This document shows positions 44,735 through 56,046 of a stretch of DNA of 64,000 nt, in pieces. Every line of letters starts with the position of its first letter. Within the stretch, counting starts at the first letter, position 1. The DNA is from Archivesica marissinica (taxonomy: Eukaryota > Mollusca > Bivalvia > Venerida > Vesicomyidae): NCBI GenBank assembly GCA_014843695.1, contig CM026401.1:24923376-24987375 (forward strand), read 5' to 3'. Under the pieces are notes generated by a model. It saw only the letters and a program-made list of their open reading frames with translations, was not told the DNA's origin and made no database searches. The translations under genes were made by a program, and so were the position numbers.

Positions 44735-45230
44735 TATTGATTATATGTCATCTACTCTGCACGTTAATGCTCACATGTACTATGTTGACATTGATTATAT
44801 GTCATCTACTCTACACGTTAATGCTCACATGTACTATGTTGACATTGATTATATGTCATCTACTCTGCACGTTAATGCTCACATGTACTATGTTGACATT
44901 GATTATATGTCATCTACTCTGCACGTTAATGCTCACATGTACTATGTTGACATTGATTATATGTCATCTACTCTGCACGTTAATGCTCACATGTACTATG
45001 TTGACATTGATTATATGTCATCTACTCTGCACGTTAATGCTCACATGTACTATGTTGACATTGATTATATGTCATATACTCTGCACGTTAATGCTCACAT
45101 GTACTATGTTGACATTGATTATATGTCATCTACTCTGCACGTTAATGCTCACATGTACTATGTTGACATTGATTATATATCATCTACTCTGCATGTTAAT
45201 GCTCACATGTACTATGTTGACATTGATTTG
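44735..45230. repeat. 54-bp minisatellite, very homogeneous
   Basis: About 9.2 units of 54 bp carrying TTATATGTCATCTACTCTGC and ACATGTACTATGTTGACATT, with only about five substitutions across all units. The 18-residue periodicity keeps two plus-strand frames open (44667-45245, 44689-45300). I consider both artefacts of a recent expansion. Confidence 0.97.
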
Positions 45231-45324
45231 GTATTTGTTTTATGACATATATTCTATATTTACCCGAATGAAAATATCTATAAATATTTATAACTCATAA
45301 AACAAACAAATAAATAAACCTCGC

Positions 45325-45450
45325 TCTGGGGATCACATTCCTGATTTAATCCACCGCCATGACAGAGACACATGAGGCTGGCTTGCATAATGTCACAATG
45401 TATGGCAGGGCTCGAAATCACAACCTCTCGTTACATGGTATACTGGCACC
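45325..45450 (-). mobile_element. SINE family I, degenerate copy
   Basis: Similarity to the family I body at CACATTCCTGATTTAATCCA and CCGCCATGACAGAGA, then CACAATGTATGGCAGGGCTCG and CACAACCT in the place of the B-box region. The head is badly eroded. Confidence 0.6.
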
Positions 45451-45756
45451 TGGCTGGCGGAGGTACCATCAACATATAATGCCATTAACAATAGTGTTAT
45501 CATGTCCCTCTTCACAATGATTGTCTCAATTTTTAACAAGGGTGTTATCATTGTATACAGTTATTCACTTCACTTCAAGTCAGTAGCTCAAACTATTATT
45601 CCAATGCATGGAATATTGATCCGCTACATATGACCGAGACTGCAAGGTTGAGCTATTGACCTGAAGAGAATGAATAATGATTTGGTTATATGGAATAAAT
45701 CAAAGTCTTCAATAAACACAAGCAACCTTATCCACTCGAACTCGGAGCACTCACAA
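45451..45756. other. Spacer
   Basis: Single-copy sequence, nothing recognised. Confidence 0.5.
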
Positions 45757-46035
45757 TTTAGTGTGTTTTACGTTTATTTATCGTCGCTACCGGTTGCCCA
45801 TATGAGCGATACCTCCTGCAGTGATTAGTCATTTTAGATAGTTGGAGGATAGTGCAATGATACAGACAGAGGTCCATTCCATAGTCTCATCTGGTTCTTT
45901 TACGTGCGCGATGTAAAGCTCCGCCACGAGACCTCGGTTTAAAGTCCCATCTGAAAGACTGCTCATTTTATTAGGGTCAGACGGGGGATCGAACCTGCGA
46001 CCCATTGATTACCAGTCCAACGTACTACCAGCGTT
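45757..46035 (-). mobile_element. SINE family II, near complete
   Basis: On the plus strand the blocks run TTTACGTTTATTTATCGTCG, CATATGAGCGATACCTCCTG, GAGACCTCGGTTTAAAG, CATCTGAAAGACTG and GGGTCAGACGGGGGATCGAA, then the head. It pairs with 29922-30212 as the fullest copies of the family. Confidence 0.85.
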
Positions 46036-46306
46036 TAAGTATAAGTATACATATCCGTCTGTTGCATTCTAGTCTCATCATCGTAATTTCAATAAGTTTA
46101 TAAATAGTGCCCCTGTGCCCCTATATGGAAATTATAATCGTCGATATTGACAATAAGTATCCAGTTCCACCCGCTTAGTAAATCACACTAGCTTAGAACT
46201 TATTAGCATTGTAAGTATAAAAAACTGGAAACATGAATACACTGCAATTTCCTGGAATGTATCTTTTAGATATTATTTCATGCACGTAGATATATTTAAA
46301 GAAGAC
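46036..46306. other. Spacer
   Basis: Single-copy sequence, nothing recognised. Confidence 0.5.
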
Positions 46307-46735
46307 AGTTTGTCATAGTCTAGAATATACCGTTTGTCATAGTCTAGAATATACCGTTTGTCATAGTCTAGAATATACCGTTTGTCATGGTCTAGCATAT
46401 ACCGTTTGTCGTAGTCTAGAATATACCGTTTGTCATGGTCTACCTATACCGTTTGTCATAGTCTAGAATATACCGTTTGTCATAGTCTAGAATATACCGT
46501 TTGTCATGGTCTAGAATAGACCGTTTGTCATGGTCTAGAATATACCGTTTGTCATGGTCTAGAATAGACCGTTTGTCATGGTCTAGAATATACCGTTTGT
46601 CATAGTCTAGAATAGACCGTTTGTCATAGTCTAGAATATACCGTTTGTCATGGTCTAGAATAGACCGTTTGTCATGGTCTAGAATATACCGTTTGTCATA
46701 GACTAGAATAGACCGTTTGTCATGGTCTAGAATAG
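46307..46735. repeat. 24-bp minisatellite (TCTAGA-containing), type 1
   Basis: About 18 units of about 24 bp, for example ACCGTTTGTCATAGTCTAGA then ATAT. It shares the core AGTCTAGAATAT with the array that follows, so the two are branches of one ancestral repeat. Confidence 0.95.
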
Positions 46736-47882
46736 ACTGGGTTTCCTAGTCTGGAATATAGACTTGGTGTTCTAGTCTAGAATAGACTGGGTGTCCTAGT
46801 CTAGAATATAGACCGGGTGTCCTAGTCTAGAATAGACTAAGTGTTCTAGTCTAGAATAGACTGGATGTCCTAGTCTAGAATATAGAATGGGTGTTCTAGT
46901 CTAGAATAGACTGAGTGTTCTAGTGTAGAATATACTGGGTGTCCTAGTCTAGAATATAGACTGGGTGTCCTAGTCTAGAATATAGACTGGGTGTTCTAGT
47001 CTAGAATAGACTGAGTGTCCTAGTCTAGAATATAGACTGGGTGTCCTAGTCTAGAATATAGACTGGGTGTCCTAGTCTAGAATATAGACTGGGTGTCCTA
47101 GTCTAGAATATAGACTGGGTGTTCTAGTCTAGAATAGACTGGGTGTCCTAGTCTAGAATATAGACCGGGTGTCCTAGTCTAGAATAAAGAATGGGTGTCC
47201 TAGTCTAGAATATAGACCGGGTGTCCTAGTCTAGAATATAGACTGGGTGTTCTAGTCTAGAATATAGACCGGGTGTCCTAGTCTAGAATATAGACTGGAT
47301 GTCCTAGTCTAGAATATAGACTGGATGTCCTAGTCTAGAATATAGACTGAGTGTCCTAGTCTAGAATATAGACCGGGTGTCCTAGTCTAGAATATAGACT
47401 GGATGTCCTAGTCTAGAATATAGACTGGATGTCCTAGTCTAGAATATAGACTGAGTGTCCTAGTCTAGAATATAGACTGGATGTCCTAGTCTAGAATATA
47501 GACTGGATGTTCTAGTCTAGAATATAGACTGAGTGTCCTAGTCTAGAATATAGACTGTATGTCATAGTCTAGAATAGACTGGGTGTCCTAGTCTAGAATA
47601 TAGACTGGATGTCCTAGTCTAGAATAGACTGGGTGTCCTAGTCTAGAATATAGACTGGATGTCCTAGTCTAGAATATAGACTGGATGTCCTAGTCTAGAA
47701 TATATAGACTGGATGTCCTAGTCTAGAATATAGACTGGATGTCCTAGTCTAGAATATAGACTGGATGTCCTAGTATAGAATATAGACTGGATGTCCTAGT
47801 CTAGAATATAGACTGGGTGTCCTAATCTAGAATATAGACTGGATGTCCTAGTCTAGAATATAGACTGGATGTCCTAGTCTAA
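46736..47882. repeat. 26-bp minisatellite with built-in hairpin, type 2
   Basis: About 44 units of 26 bp (some 24) such as GGGTGTCCTAGTCTAGAATA then TAGACT. Each full unit contains AGTCTA-GAATA-TAGACT, a perfect 6-bp inverted repeat with a 5-base loop. Confidence 0.95.
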
Positions 47883-47981
47883 GATAGTATAATCCTAGAA
47901 TAAATGAGAAATATACCTACGGAAAGATAAGTTCTCGTGAACTAGCACCAGTACAATGAGAGACTATTCATACATAATTGT

Positions 47982-48093
47982 AACTCGATTGTGAAACAAG
48001 GTCGTACAACATTAGACTAACCGATCTCGAGACCCTATTCTTGATGGAATCCGTCAGCGAGATTGGGGAATGTAAGTAGAATTTAAAGTCGTT
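47982..48093 (-). mobile_element. SINE family I, 3' fragment
   Basis: Plus-strand blocks AACTCGATTGTGAAACAAGG, GATCTCGAGACC and TTCTTGATGGAATCCGTC match the family I body in minus orientation. The tRNA head is absent. Confidence 0.75.
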
Positions 48094-48274
48094 AACTATC
48101 TATCCACGCCGACTCATTAAGCCATTACTTATCTACCAGACTAAGTGCATCTAAACTGTAGTAATAACAGACATCTTCTACGACAGTTTCTGTCCATTGT
48201 TAGCTATCGTCTTCTACATTTCCGACACTGTTTCCGCTTGTTCCGGTTTGGCTTGACCGACTTCAATACGAAGT

Positions 48275-48462
48275 TGATAGAGCAGTGATAGCGCGTTCGC
48301 TTCAGGTGCGAAAAGCCCGTAGTTCGCGCCCAGTTGTAGCCATTACTAGTGTGCACTTAGGCAACGTACATAATTCCACATTGCCTCTTCTCTCTCTTCT
48401 CTCTCCCTCATGCGATAGATTCCATCAGAAACCAGGTCTCGAGAGTGATTAATCTATGATGC
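48275..48462 (+). mobile_element. SINE family I
   Basis: Head GATAGAGCAGTGATAGCGCG then TTCGCTTCAGGTGCGAAA, a mutated B box (GTAGTTCGCGCCC), and a body with CATTGCCTCTTCTCTCTC (containing a small duplication) and GGTCTCGAGAGTGATTAATC. The terminal AATAAATTTGTATA is missing. Confidence 0.82.
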
Positions 48463-48926
48463 AATCAATGACGTATCGTGTTGTTCACATGACCACTATT
48501 ACCCATTGACCCACAATGCACTTGCATTGTTTGTAAGCATCCCATCTATATGTACATGTACATCGTTAATCGCGGTGCGACTGATCTCCCATTAAATCTT
48601 GCTATGTATTATTTCCTTTATTTATGATGGTCACAGTTAAAGTTATAGAGTATTTGAATTTTTACCCCTGTGGATGGATGTAACGGTTTATAGCACTAAA
48701 GAAATTAAAACGTCAAACTTAACACGTAGGTGGTGTTTAAGTGACAATCAACTTCAATGTGAATACATTGTCACATTCCAATGACTTTATAGTAAATTCA
48801 TACGTCATTGATTCGTGTATAAGTAGCTTGGCATACTCTGTGCATCTAAAGCATAAGGAAGGTGAGAACATAACTAGTCCACCTACATAGAGTTGCAGCT
48901 CATGAAATCCCACCCGAGGGCTGAAC
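48463..48926. other. Spacer
   Basis: Single-copy sequence, no gene recognised. Confidence 0.5.
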
Positions 48927-48985
48927 ATGCGTGCAAAGAAAGAGGCTCTTATCTACAACTATAGAGCCGGATTATTTGCACGCAT
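48927..48985. other. Candidate structured hairpin
   Basis: ATGCGTGCAAA (48927-48937) is the exact complement of TTTGCACGCAT (48975-48985). Nested inside, GGCTCT (48944-48949) pairs with AGAGCC (48963-48968). The fold is an 11-bp stem, a symmetric 6x6 internal loop, a 6-bp stem and a 13-nt loop. It is not in a tandem array. It could be a foldback element or an RNA structure within the intron. Confidence 0.65.
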
Positions 48986-49686
48986 CTTCAATCCGACGGA
49001 GGGCCTTCTCTGCAACTCTTGGAAGTGCTAGATTACTTAATAGCACATTTTATTTCACATATGCATTATATTTTATTCTATATTTCGCCTGGAAAGCATA
49101 CAATAACAACGTTTATGAAATACAAAATGATAGAGAAAAGTAGATCTCATCTGTTGCAGGGTTTCTCCTTAGAAACTCCCTGTCTCCTTGTTCCCAAGCC
49201 TCCGTCATTCACCCCTGAGACCCATAATTAGCGATAGGAATTTAGATTTAATTTCCATATTTCCCACAAGCTGTATGATTATAACCACATAATAACAATA
49301 ATTAGGAAATACACAATAGGCCTTTGTCAAAACATTTTAATTTGAAATCCTATAAAAGATGGAAATTTCTCTCTAGTATACAGATTACATTCAGTTCAAT
49401 ATCGTTTGTATAAATATTTATATGAAGTGGAATTTCTCGTAATGCGATTTAGAAATACAAATTTATTAATCGAATCTTCATCTACTATTCATACAGCATG
49501 TCAGGCTATACACATAGGACCCGTGGGTACCTCACTGTGGTTTTATGTTGTCATATATGATGATATAACGAAGTGCAATTGGTGTATATACTGTATAGAG
49601 AGTGATATACAGATGTCATTGGCTGTGTTTTACGCTACTCAGAAATCCCATGAGTGCCCGTCTGAGAATAAAAGATAGAGCGTAAA
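48986..49686. other. Spacer with unassigned open frames
   Basis: Open frames at 49019-49231 and 49406-49678 are non-repetitive but match no family I recognise and lack a splice framework. I leave them uncalled. Confidence 0.45.
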
Positions 49687-52085
49687 CTTGTTGATTATGT
49701 AGATAATATGAAGGTCAATGTTCTAGGGCTGGTTGATTAAGTAGATACTAAGAATGTCAATGTCCTAGGGCTTGTTGATTAAGTAGATAATATGAAGGTC
49801 AATGCTCTAGGGCTGGTCGATTAAGTAGATAATATGAAGGTCAATGTCCTAGGGCGTGTTGATTAAGTATATAATATGAAGGTCAACGCTCTAGGGCTGG
49901 TCGATTAAGTAGATAATATGAAGGTTAATGTCCTAGGGCTGGTTGATTAAGTAGATAATATGAAGGTCAATGTCCTAGGGCTGGTTGATTAAGTAGATAA
50001 TATGAAGGTCAATGTCCTAGGGCTGGTTGATTAAGTAGATACTATAAAGGTCAATGCTCTAGGGCTGGTCGATTAAGTAGATAATATGAAGGTCAATGGC
50101 TTAGGGTTGGTTGATTAAGTAGATACTATGAAGGTCAATGCTCTAGGGCTGGTTGATTAAGTAGATAATATGAAGGTCAATGTCCTTGGACTTGTTCATT
50201 AAGTAGATAATATGAAGGTCAATGCTCTAGGGCTGGTCGATTAAGTAGATAATATAAAGGTCAATGTCCTAGGGCTGGTTGATTAAGTAGATAATATGAA
50301 GGTCAATGACCTAGGGATTGGTTGATTAAGTAGATACTATGACGGTCAATGGCCTAGGGTTTGTTGATTAAGTAGATACTATGAAGGTCAATGTCCTAGG
50401 GCTGGTCGATTAAGTAGATAATATAAAGGTCAATGTCCTAGGGCTGGTTGATTAAGTAGATACTATGAAGGTCAATGTCCTAGGGCTGGTCGATTAAGTA
50501 GATAATATAAAGGTCAATGTCCTAGGGCTGGTCGATTAAGTATATAATATGACGGCCAATGGCCTAGGGCTGGTCGATTAAGTAGATAATATGACGGTCA
50601 ATGCTCTAGGGCTGGTCGATTAAGTAGATAATATAAAGGTCAATGTCCTAGGGCTGGTTGATTAAGTAGATAATATGATTGTCAATGTCCTAGCGCTGGT
50701 TAATTAAATATATAATATGAAGGTCAATGACCTAGGGATGGTTGATTAAGTAGATAATATGAAGGTCAATATTCTCGGACTTGTTCATTAAGTAGATATA
50801 TGAAGGTCAATGCTCAAGGGCAGGTCGATTAAGTAGATAATATAGAGGTCAATGTCCTAGGGCTGGTTGATTAAGTAGATAATATGAAGGTCAATGACCT
50901 AGGGCAGGTCGATTAAGTAGATAATATAGAGGTCAATGTCCTAGGGCTGGTTGATTAAGTAGATAATATGAAGGTCAATGACCTAGGGGTTGGTTGACTA
51001 AGTAGATAATATGACGGCCAATGGCCTAGGGTTGGTTGATTAAGTAGATACTATGAAGGTCAATGCTCTAGGACTGGTTGATTAAGTAGATAATATGAAG
51101 GTTAATGCTCTAGGACTGGTTGATTAAATATATAATATGATTGTCAATGTCCTAGGGCTGGTTAATTAAATATATAATATGAACGTCAATGACCTAGGGA
51201 TTTGTTGAATGAGTAGATAATATGAAGGTCACTGCTCTAGGGCTGGTCGATTAAGTAGATAATATAGAGGTCAATGTCCTAGGGCTGGTTGATTAAGTAG
51301 ATAATATGAAGGTCAATGACCTAGGGATTGGTTGACTAAGTAGATAATATGACTGCCAATGGCATACGGTTGGTTGATTAAGTAGATAATATGAAGGTCA
51401 ATGCTCTAGGGCTGGTCGATTAAGTAGATACTATGAAGGTCAATGTCCTAGGGCTGGTTGATTAAATATATAATATGAAGGTCAATGACCTAGGGATGGT
51501 TGATTAAGTAGATAATATGAAGGTCAATATTCTCGGACTTGTTCATTAAGTAGATAATATGAAGGTCAATGCTCTAGGGCTGGTCGATTAAGTAGATACT
51601 ATAGAGGTCAATGTCCTAGGGCTGGTTGATTAAGTAGATAATATGAAGGTCAATGACCTAGGGATTGGTTAACTAAGTAGATAATATGACGGCCAATGGC
51701 CTAGGGTTGATTGATTAAGTAGATACTATGAAGGTCAATGCTATAGGACTGGTTGATTAAGTAGATACTATGAAGGTTAATGCTCTAGGACTGGTTGATT
51801 AAATATATAATATGATTGTCAATGTCCTAGGGCTCGTTAATTAAATATATAATATGAACGTCAATAACCTAGGGATTTGTTGAATAAGTAGATACTATGA
51901 AGGTCAATGCTCTAGGGCTGGTTGATTAAGTAGATAATATGAAGGTCAATGCTCTATGACTTGTTGATTAAGTAGATAATATGAAGGTCAATGCCATAGG
52001 GCTGGTTGATTACGTATATAATATGAAGGCAAATGACCTTGGGATTGTTGATTAAGTAGATAATATGAAGGTCAATGTCCTATAT
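49687..52085. repeat. 43-bp minisatellite, intron 1
   Basis: About 56 units of about 43 bp carrying GGTTGATTAAGTAGATAATA, TGAAGGTCAATG and CCTAGGG. Variant blocks recur at a distance: runs with ATATAGAGGTC, GACCTAGGGATTGG and TATGACGGCCAATGG appear around 50825-51030, 51240-51375 and 51590-51700. This indicates multi-unit duplications. It is unrelated in sequence to the 43-bp array at 13698. Confidence 0.96.
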
Positions 52086-52095
52086 CTGTTTGATT

Positions 52096-52507
52096 ACAAT
52101 ACGCAATGGTATATAGTGTACATATGACAGTACAATACGTAATGGTATATAGTGTACATATGACAGTACAATACGCAATGGTATATAGTGTACATATGAC
52201 AGTACAATACGCAATGGTATATAGTGTACATATGACAGTACAATACGCAATGTTATATAGTGTACATATGACAGTACAATACGCAATGGTATAGAGTGTA
52301 CATTTGACAGTACAATACGCAATGGTATATAGTGTACATATGACAGTACAATACGCAATGGTATATAGTGTACATATGACAGTACAATACGCAATGGTAT
52401 ATAGTGTATATATGACAGTACAATACGTAATGGTATATAGTGTACATTTGACAGTACAATACGTAATGGTATATAATGTACATATGACAGTACAATACGC
52501 AATGGTA
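52096..52507. repeat. 36-bp minisatellite
   Basis: About 11.5 units of 36 bp carrying ACAATACGCAATGGTATATA and GTGTACATATGACAGT. Since 36 is a multiple of three, frames stay open on both strands; they are not genes. Confidence 0.97.
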
Positions 52508-52939
52508 ATGTAAATATGTGCATGTAATGTATTTCACGCACATTAAATGGGGTTCACATTGTAACGAAGACCCATGGTAATTTATCTATTTTGTTTAACA
52601 AAGGTATATTAGAATAAGAATAAGGAGTGTAGCTAGACATACATTGATGTGCAGGTCCAGCTAGGAGAATACAGGCAGTGGAGGCTTCAGTAATCACTGA
52701 ATGATGTATGTTCCTGCATATCTGGAACAAATCCAGTGCATTTGATGACGTGTTGGAGATTATGTGAAGACACGTGCATATATTGCCTACGTGAAGCTAC
52801 ACCAACGAATATGGTTGACCTAATCGGAATATAATCGATTTGATTTGATAAGTGAATATGACCCGACTACCACTGTACCCGTGTGTGTACACATACATTT
52901 ATTGAACAATGGTGGAGGTTGTATGACTATGATATTGAT
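52508..52939. other. Spacer upstream of exon 2
   Basis: Single-copy intronic sequence with no element recognised. Confidence 0.5.
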
Positions 52940-53016
52940 GTTTATAGCAGGTTTATAGCAGGTTTATAGCAGGTTTATAGCAGGTTTATAGCAGGTTTAT
53001 AGCAGGTTTATAGCAG
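52940..53016 (+). repeat. 11-bp tandem repeat just upstream of exon 2
   Basis: Seven exact units of GTTTATAGCAG. Each unit ends in CAG after a T-containing stretch, resembling a weak 3' splice site. The array ends 57 bp before the exon 2 boundary. Confidence 0.95.
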
Positions 53017-53073
53017 GTTTTCAATATTGAGTGTCGTTAGTACGAACTTATACACTTTATAATCTATTTCCAG

Positions 53074-53193
53074 GTCTGGGTTCCTCGCTAGGTGTCGGAT
53101 TGTACATAATGACGTCATATGCTATCAGTAAAGACGCAGGACCTTCTTACGTCATTTCCGTCATAATTGCTGGAGTGGCAACTTTGTTCGCAG
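53074..53193 (+). CDS. Cationic amino-acid transporter-like gene (SLC7A/CAT), exon 2
   Basis: A 120-bp exon between CTATTTCCAG and GTAATT. It supplies two bases of a split Gly codon, 39 codons and the first base of the next Gly codon. Residues read LGSSLGVGLYIMTSYAIS, then KDAGPSYVISVIIAGVATLF. GLGSSLGVGLY corresponds to the conserved GVGSTLGAGVYVL stretch of CAT TM1, where APC-fold transporters bind the substrate carboxylate. AGPSYVIS through LFAG is TM2, beginning with the family's typical GPS/A. In-frame, same-phase joins on both sides make this the strongest host-gene call. Differences from vertebrate CATs (SS for ST, VG for AG) are conservative. Confidence 0.93.
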
Positions 53194-53227
53194 GTAATTA
53201 TTATAATCATATATTGTTTTAGCATAT

Positions 53228-53870
53228 CAGTACAAGACAATATGTTAGTATACAGTGGGCACATATTACTCGATGGTTTAACACAACAGTACAAGACCAT
53301 ATGATAGTATACAGTGCGCACATATTACTCGATGGTTTAACATAACAGTACAAGACAATGTTAGTATACAGTGTGCACATATTACTCGATGGTTTAACAT
53401 AACAGTACAACAGTACAAGACAATATGTTAGTATACAGTGTGCACATATTACTCGATGGTTTAACATAACAGTACAACAGTACAAGACAATATGTTAGTA
53501 TACAGTGCGCACATATTACTCGATGGTTTAACACAACAGTACAACAGTACAAGACAATATGTTAGTATACAGTGCGCATATATTACTCGATGGTTTAACA
53601 CAACAGTACAAGACAATATGTTAGTATACAGTGTGCACATATTATTCGATGGTTTAGCACAACAGTACAAGACAATATGTTAGTATACAGTGCGCACATA
53701 TTACTCGATGGTTTAACACAACAGTACAACAGTACAAGACAATATGGTAGTATACACTGTGCACATATTACTCGATGGTTTAACACAACAGTACAACAGT
53801 ACAACAGTACAACAGTACAACAGTACGATACAATATGTTAGTATACAGTGTGCACATATTACTCGATGTC
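53228..53870. repeat. 59-bp minisatellite with an expanding 8-bp sub-unit
   Basis: About ten units of about 59 bp carrying AGACAATATGTTAGTATACA, GTGCACATATTACTCGATGG and TTTAACACAAC. Between units the short block AGTACAAC is present zero to five times, so two levels of repetition are active. Confidence 0.95.
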
Positions 53871-54005
53871 ATTTTATTTGTTCTCGCCACTGCAGAGCAT
53901 ATAGGCGAGCATTCTTAGTAGTGTATCCATGCTAGACACTCGATTATCTGCATTTCCAGCGTGACAAGTCATGTGAGGGTATCTTACTTTATACATTGTG
54001 TACAT

Positions 54006-55054
54006 TATGTTATGGCGGACTATGTTATGGCGGACTATGTCATGGCGGACTATGTTATGGCGGATTATGTTATGGCGGATTATGTTATGGCGGACTATGT
54101 TATGGCGGACTATGTTATGGCGGACTATGTTATGGCGGACTATGTTATGGTGGATTATGTTATGTTGGACTATGTTATAGTGGACTATGTTATGGCGGAC
54201 TATGTTATGGTGGATTATGTTATGGCGACTATGTTATGGCGAACTAAGGTATGGCGGACTATGTTATGGCATATTATGTTATGGCGGATTATGTTATGGT
54301 GGACTATGTTATGGCGGACTATGTTATGGTGGATTATGTTATGGCGGACTATGTTATGGTGGACTATGTTATGGCGGACTATGTTATGGCGGACTATGTT
54401 ATGGTGGATTATGTTATGGCGGACTATGTTATGGCGGACTATGTTATGGTGGACTATGTTTTGGCGGACTATGTTATGGCGGACTATGTTATGGCGGACT
54501 ATGTTATGGTGGACTATGTTATGGCGGACTATGTTATGGCGGACTATGTTATGGCGGACTATGTTATGGTGGATTATGTTATGGCGGACTATGTTATGGC
54601 GGATTATGTTATGGCGGACTATGTTATGGTGGATTATGTTATGGTGGACTATGTTATGGCGGATTATGTTATGGCGGATTATGTTATGGCGGACTATGTT
54701 ATGGCGGACTATGTTATGGTGGATTATGTTATGGCGGACTATGTTATGGCGGATTATGTTATGGCGGATTATGTTATGGCGGACTATGTTATGGCGGACT
54801 ATGTTATGGCGGACTATGTTATGGCGGACTATGTTATGGTGGATTATGTTATGGTGGATTATGTTATGGTGGATTATGTTATGGTGGATTATGTTATGGT
54901 GGACTAAGGTATGGCGGACTATGTTATGGCGGACTATGTTATGGCGGACTATGTTATGGCGGACTATGTTATGGTGGATTATGTTATGGTGGATTATGTT
55001 ATGGTGGATTATGTTATGGTGGACTAAGGTATGGCGGACTATGTTATGGTAGAT
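54006..55054. repeat. 15-bp minisatellite
   Basis: About 70 units of 15 bp, GGCGGACTATGTTAT with GGTGG and GGATTATG variants. No plus-strand frame contains a stop in the common units. This gives three overlapping frames of 218-363 codons (53961-55052, 54187-55155, 54251-54907) reading ADYVM-, LWRTM- and CYGGL-type pentapeptides. I do not regard any as a gene. Confidence 0.97.
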
Positions 55055-55066
55055 TATGTTTTAGGA

Positions 55067-55196
55067 CCATATCCTCATATATGTTGGTCATCATCCTCTT
55101 GGTATTTAATGACCATATCCTCATATATGTAGGTCATCATCCTCTTGGTATTTAATGACCATATCCTCATATATGTTGGTCATCATCCTCTTGGTA
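55067..55196. repeat. 46-bp tandem repeat
   Basis: Nearly three units of 46 bp carrying ACCATATCCTCATATATGTT and GGTCATCATCCTCTTGGTAT, almost identical. Confidence 0.95.
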
Positions 55197-55819
55197 TTAT
55201 TCCTGACACAACTCGTCAATATAAATGGACACGAAATCGTTTGAATGCGTGTTGGTTTGGAGGTTTAAGGTCGCAACCTACGAATGCCGACTCTCCAGCG
55301 GATAACAAGAGAGAAATACACCGGATGCCCCCCCTCTCACAGGATCCTCGCGCGTAGCTGAACATAAAAACGACCAAAATGCAATAAAAATGTAAAGAGA
55401 TTGGGGATATGGGCCATGTGTTTGGGCCATGTGTTTGAGATCAGCTTTTAATTTTATTGGACAAATTGAAAATGCGCAATTTCAATAGTTGTTACTCGAG
55501 TTAGTCTGGGTTCCAGTTTGTCGATTTTCACTTTTTTACTTCTGACTTTGTTGATAATATTAGAAACACAATACAGCTCATTTAATGGTATCGGTGTTAA
55601 AATATATGTATAAGACTGACCAGGCAAACTATATCAACGCCTATTCCCAGGCTAACTACGAGTACGAATTAGTATCCTAGCATAGTATACGCCATCAAGT
55701 CTATTAGCGGGAGCATGCCCACATACCCGCATTCGATGCTTGCTTGCCGTGGTATATACCTACTAAATAGCGCAGCTACGCTCCTGGTATCAAACACTTT
55801 ATACACGCCAGTTTGATAT

Positions 55820-56046
55820 GTACCGATGACCCTAGTGAGATGCATACCTACATCGGTGTATTATATGTACCGATGACCCTAGTGAGATGCATACCTACAT
55901 CGGTGTATTATATGTACCGATGACCCTAGTGAGATGCACACCTACATCGGTGTATTATATGTACCGATGACCCTAGTGAGATGCACACCTACATCGGTGT
56001 ATTATATGTACCGATGACCCTAGTGAGATGCACACCTACATCGGTG
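55820..56046. repeat. 47-bp tandem repeat
   Basis: About 4.8 units of 47 bp carrying GTACCGATGACCCTAGTGAG and ATGCACACCTACATCGGTG, nearly identical. ACCGATG and CATCGGT within the unit are complementary, so each could fold. Confidence 0.95.

Larger units (their letters stand above)
33460..53073 (+). other. Intron 1 of the SLC7-type gene, 19.6 kb
   Basis: Bounded by GTAAGAAC at the left and CTATTTCCAG at the right, phase 1. About 60% is tandem arrays with unit sizes of 38, 19, 32, 12/14, 21, 33, 20, 54, 24/26, 43, 36 and 11 bp. Copies of SINE families I, II and III lie between them. No further coding exon of the transporter is expected, because the flanking exons join without missing family sequence. 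Confidence 0.85.

Noticed and set aside
44667..45300. Two overlapping 190-200-codon frames resembling a repetitive secreted protein
   Set aside because: They are the 54-bp array read in two frames; homogeneity at the DNA level shows no codon-position bias.
49406..49678. 90-codon open frame upstream of the 43-bp array
   Set aside because: No family recognised and no splice or expression context; left uncalled.
53961..55155. Three overlapping plus-strand frames of 218-363 codons
   Set aside because: Translations of the stop-free 15-bp repeat in all three frames; no frame has domain character.
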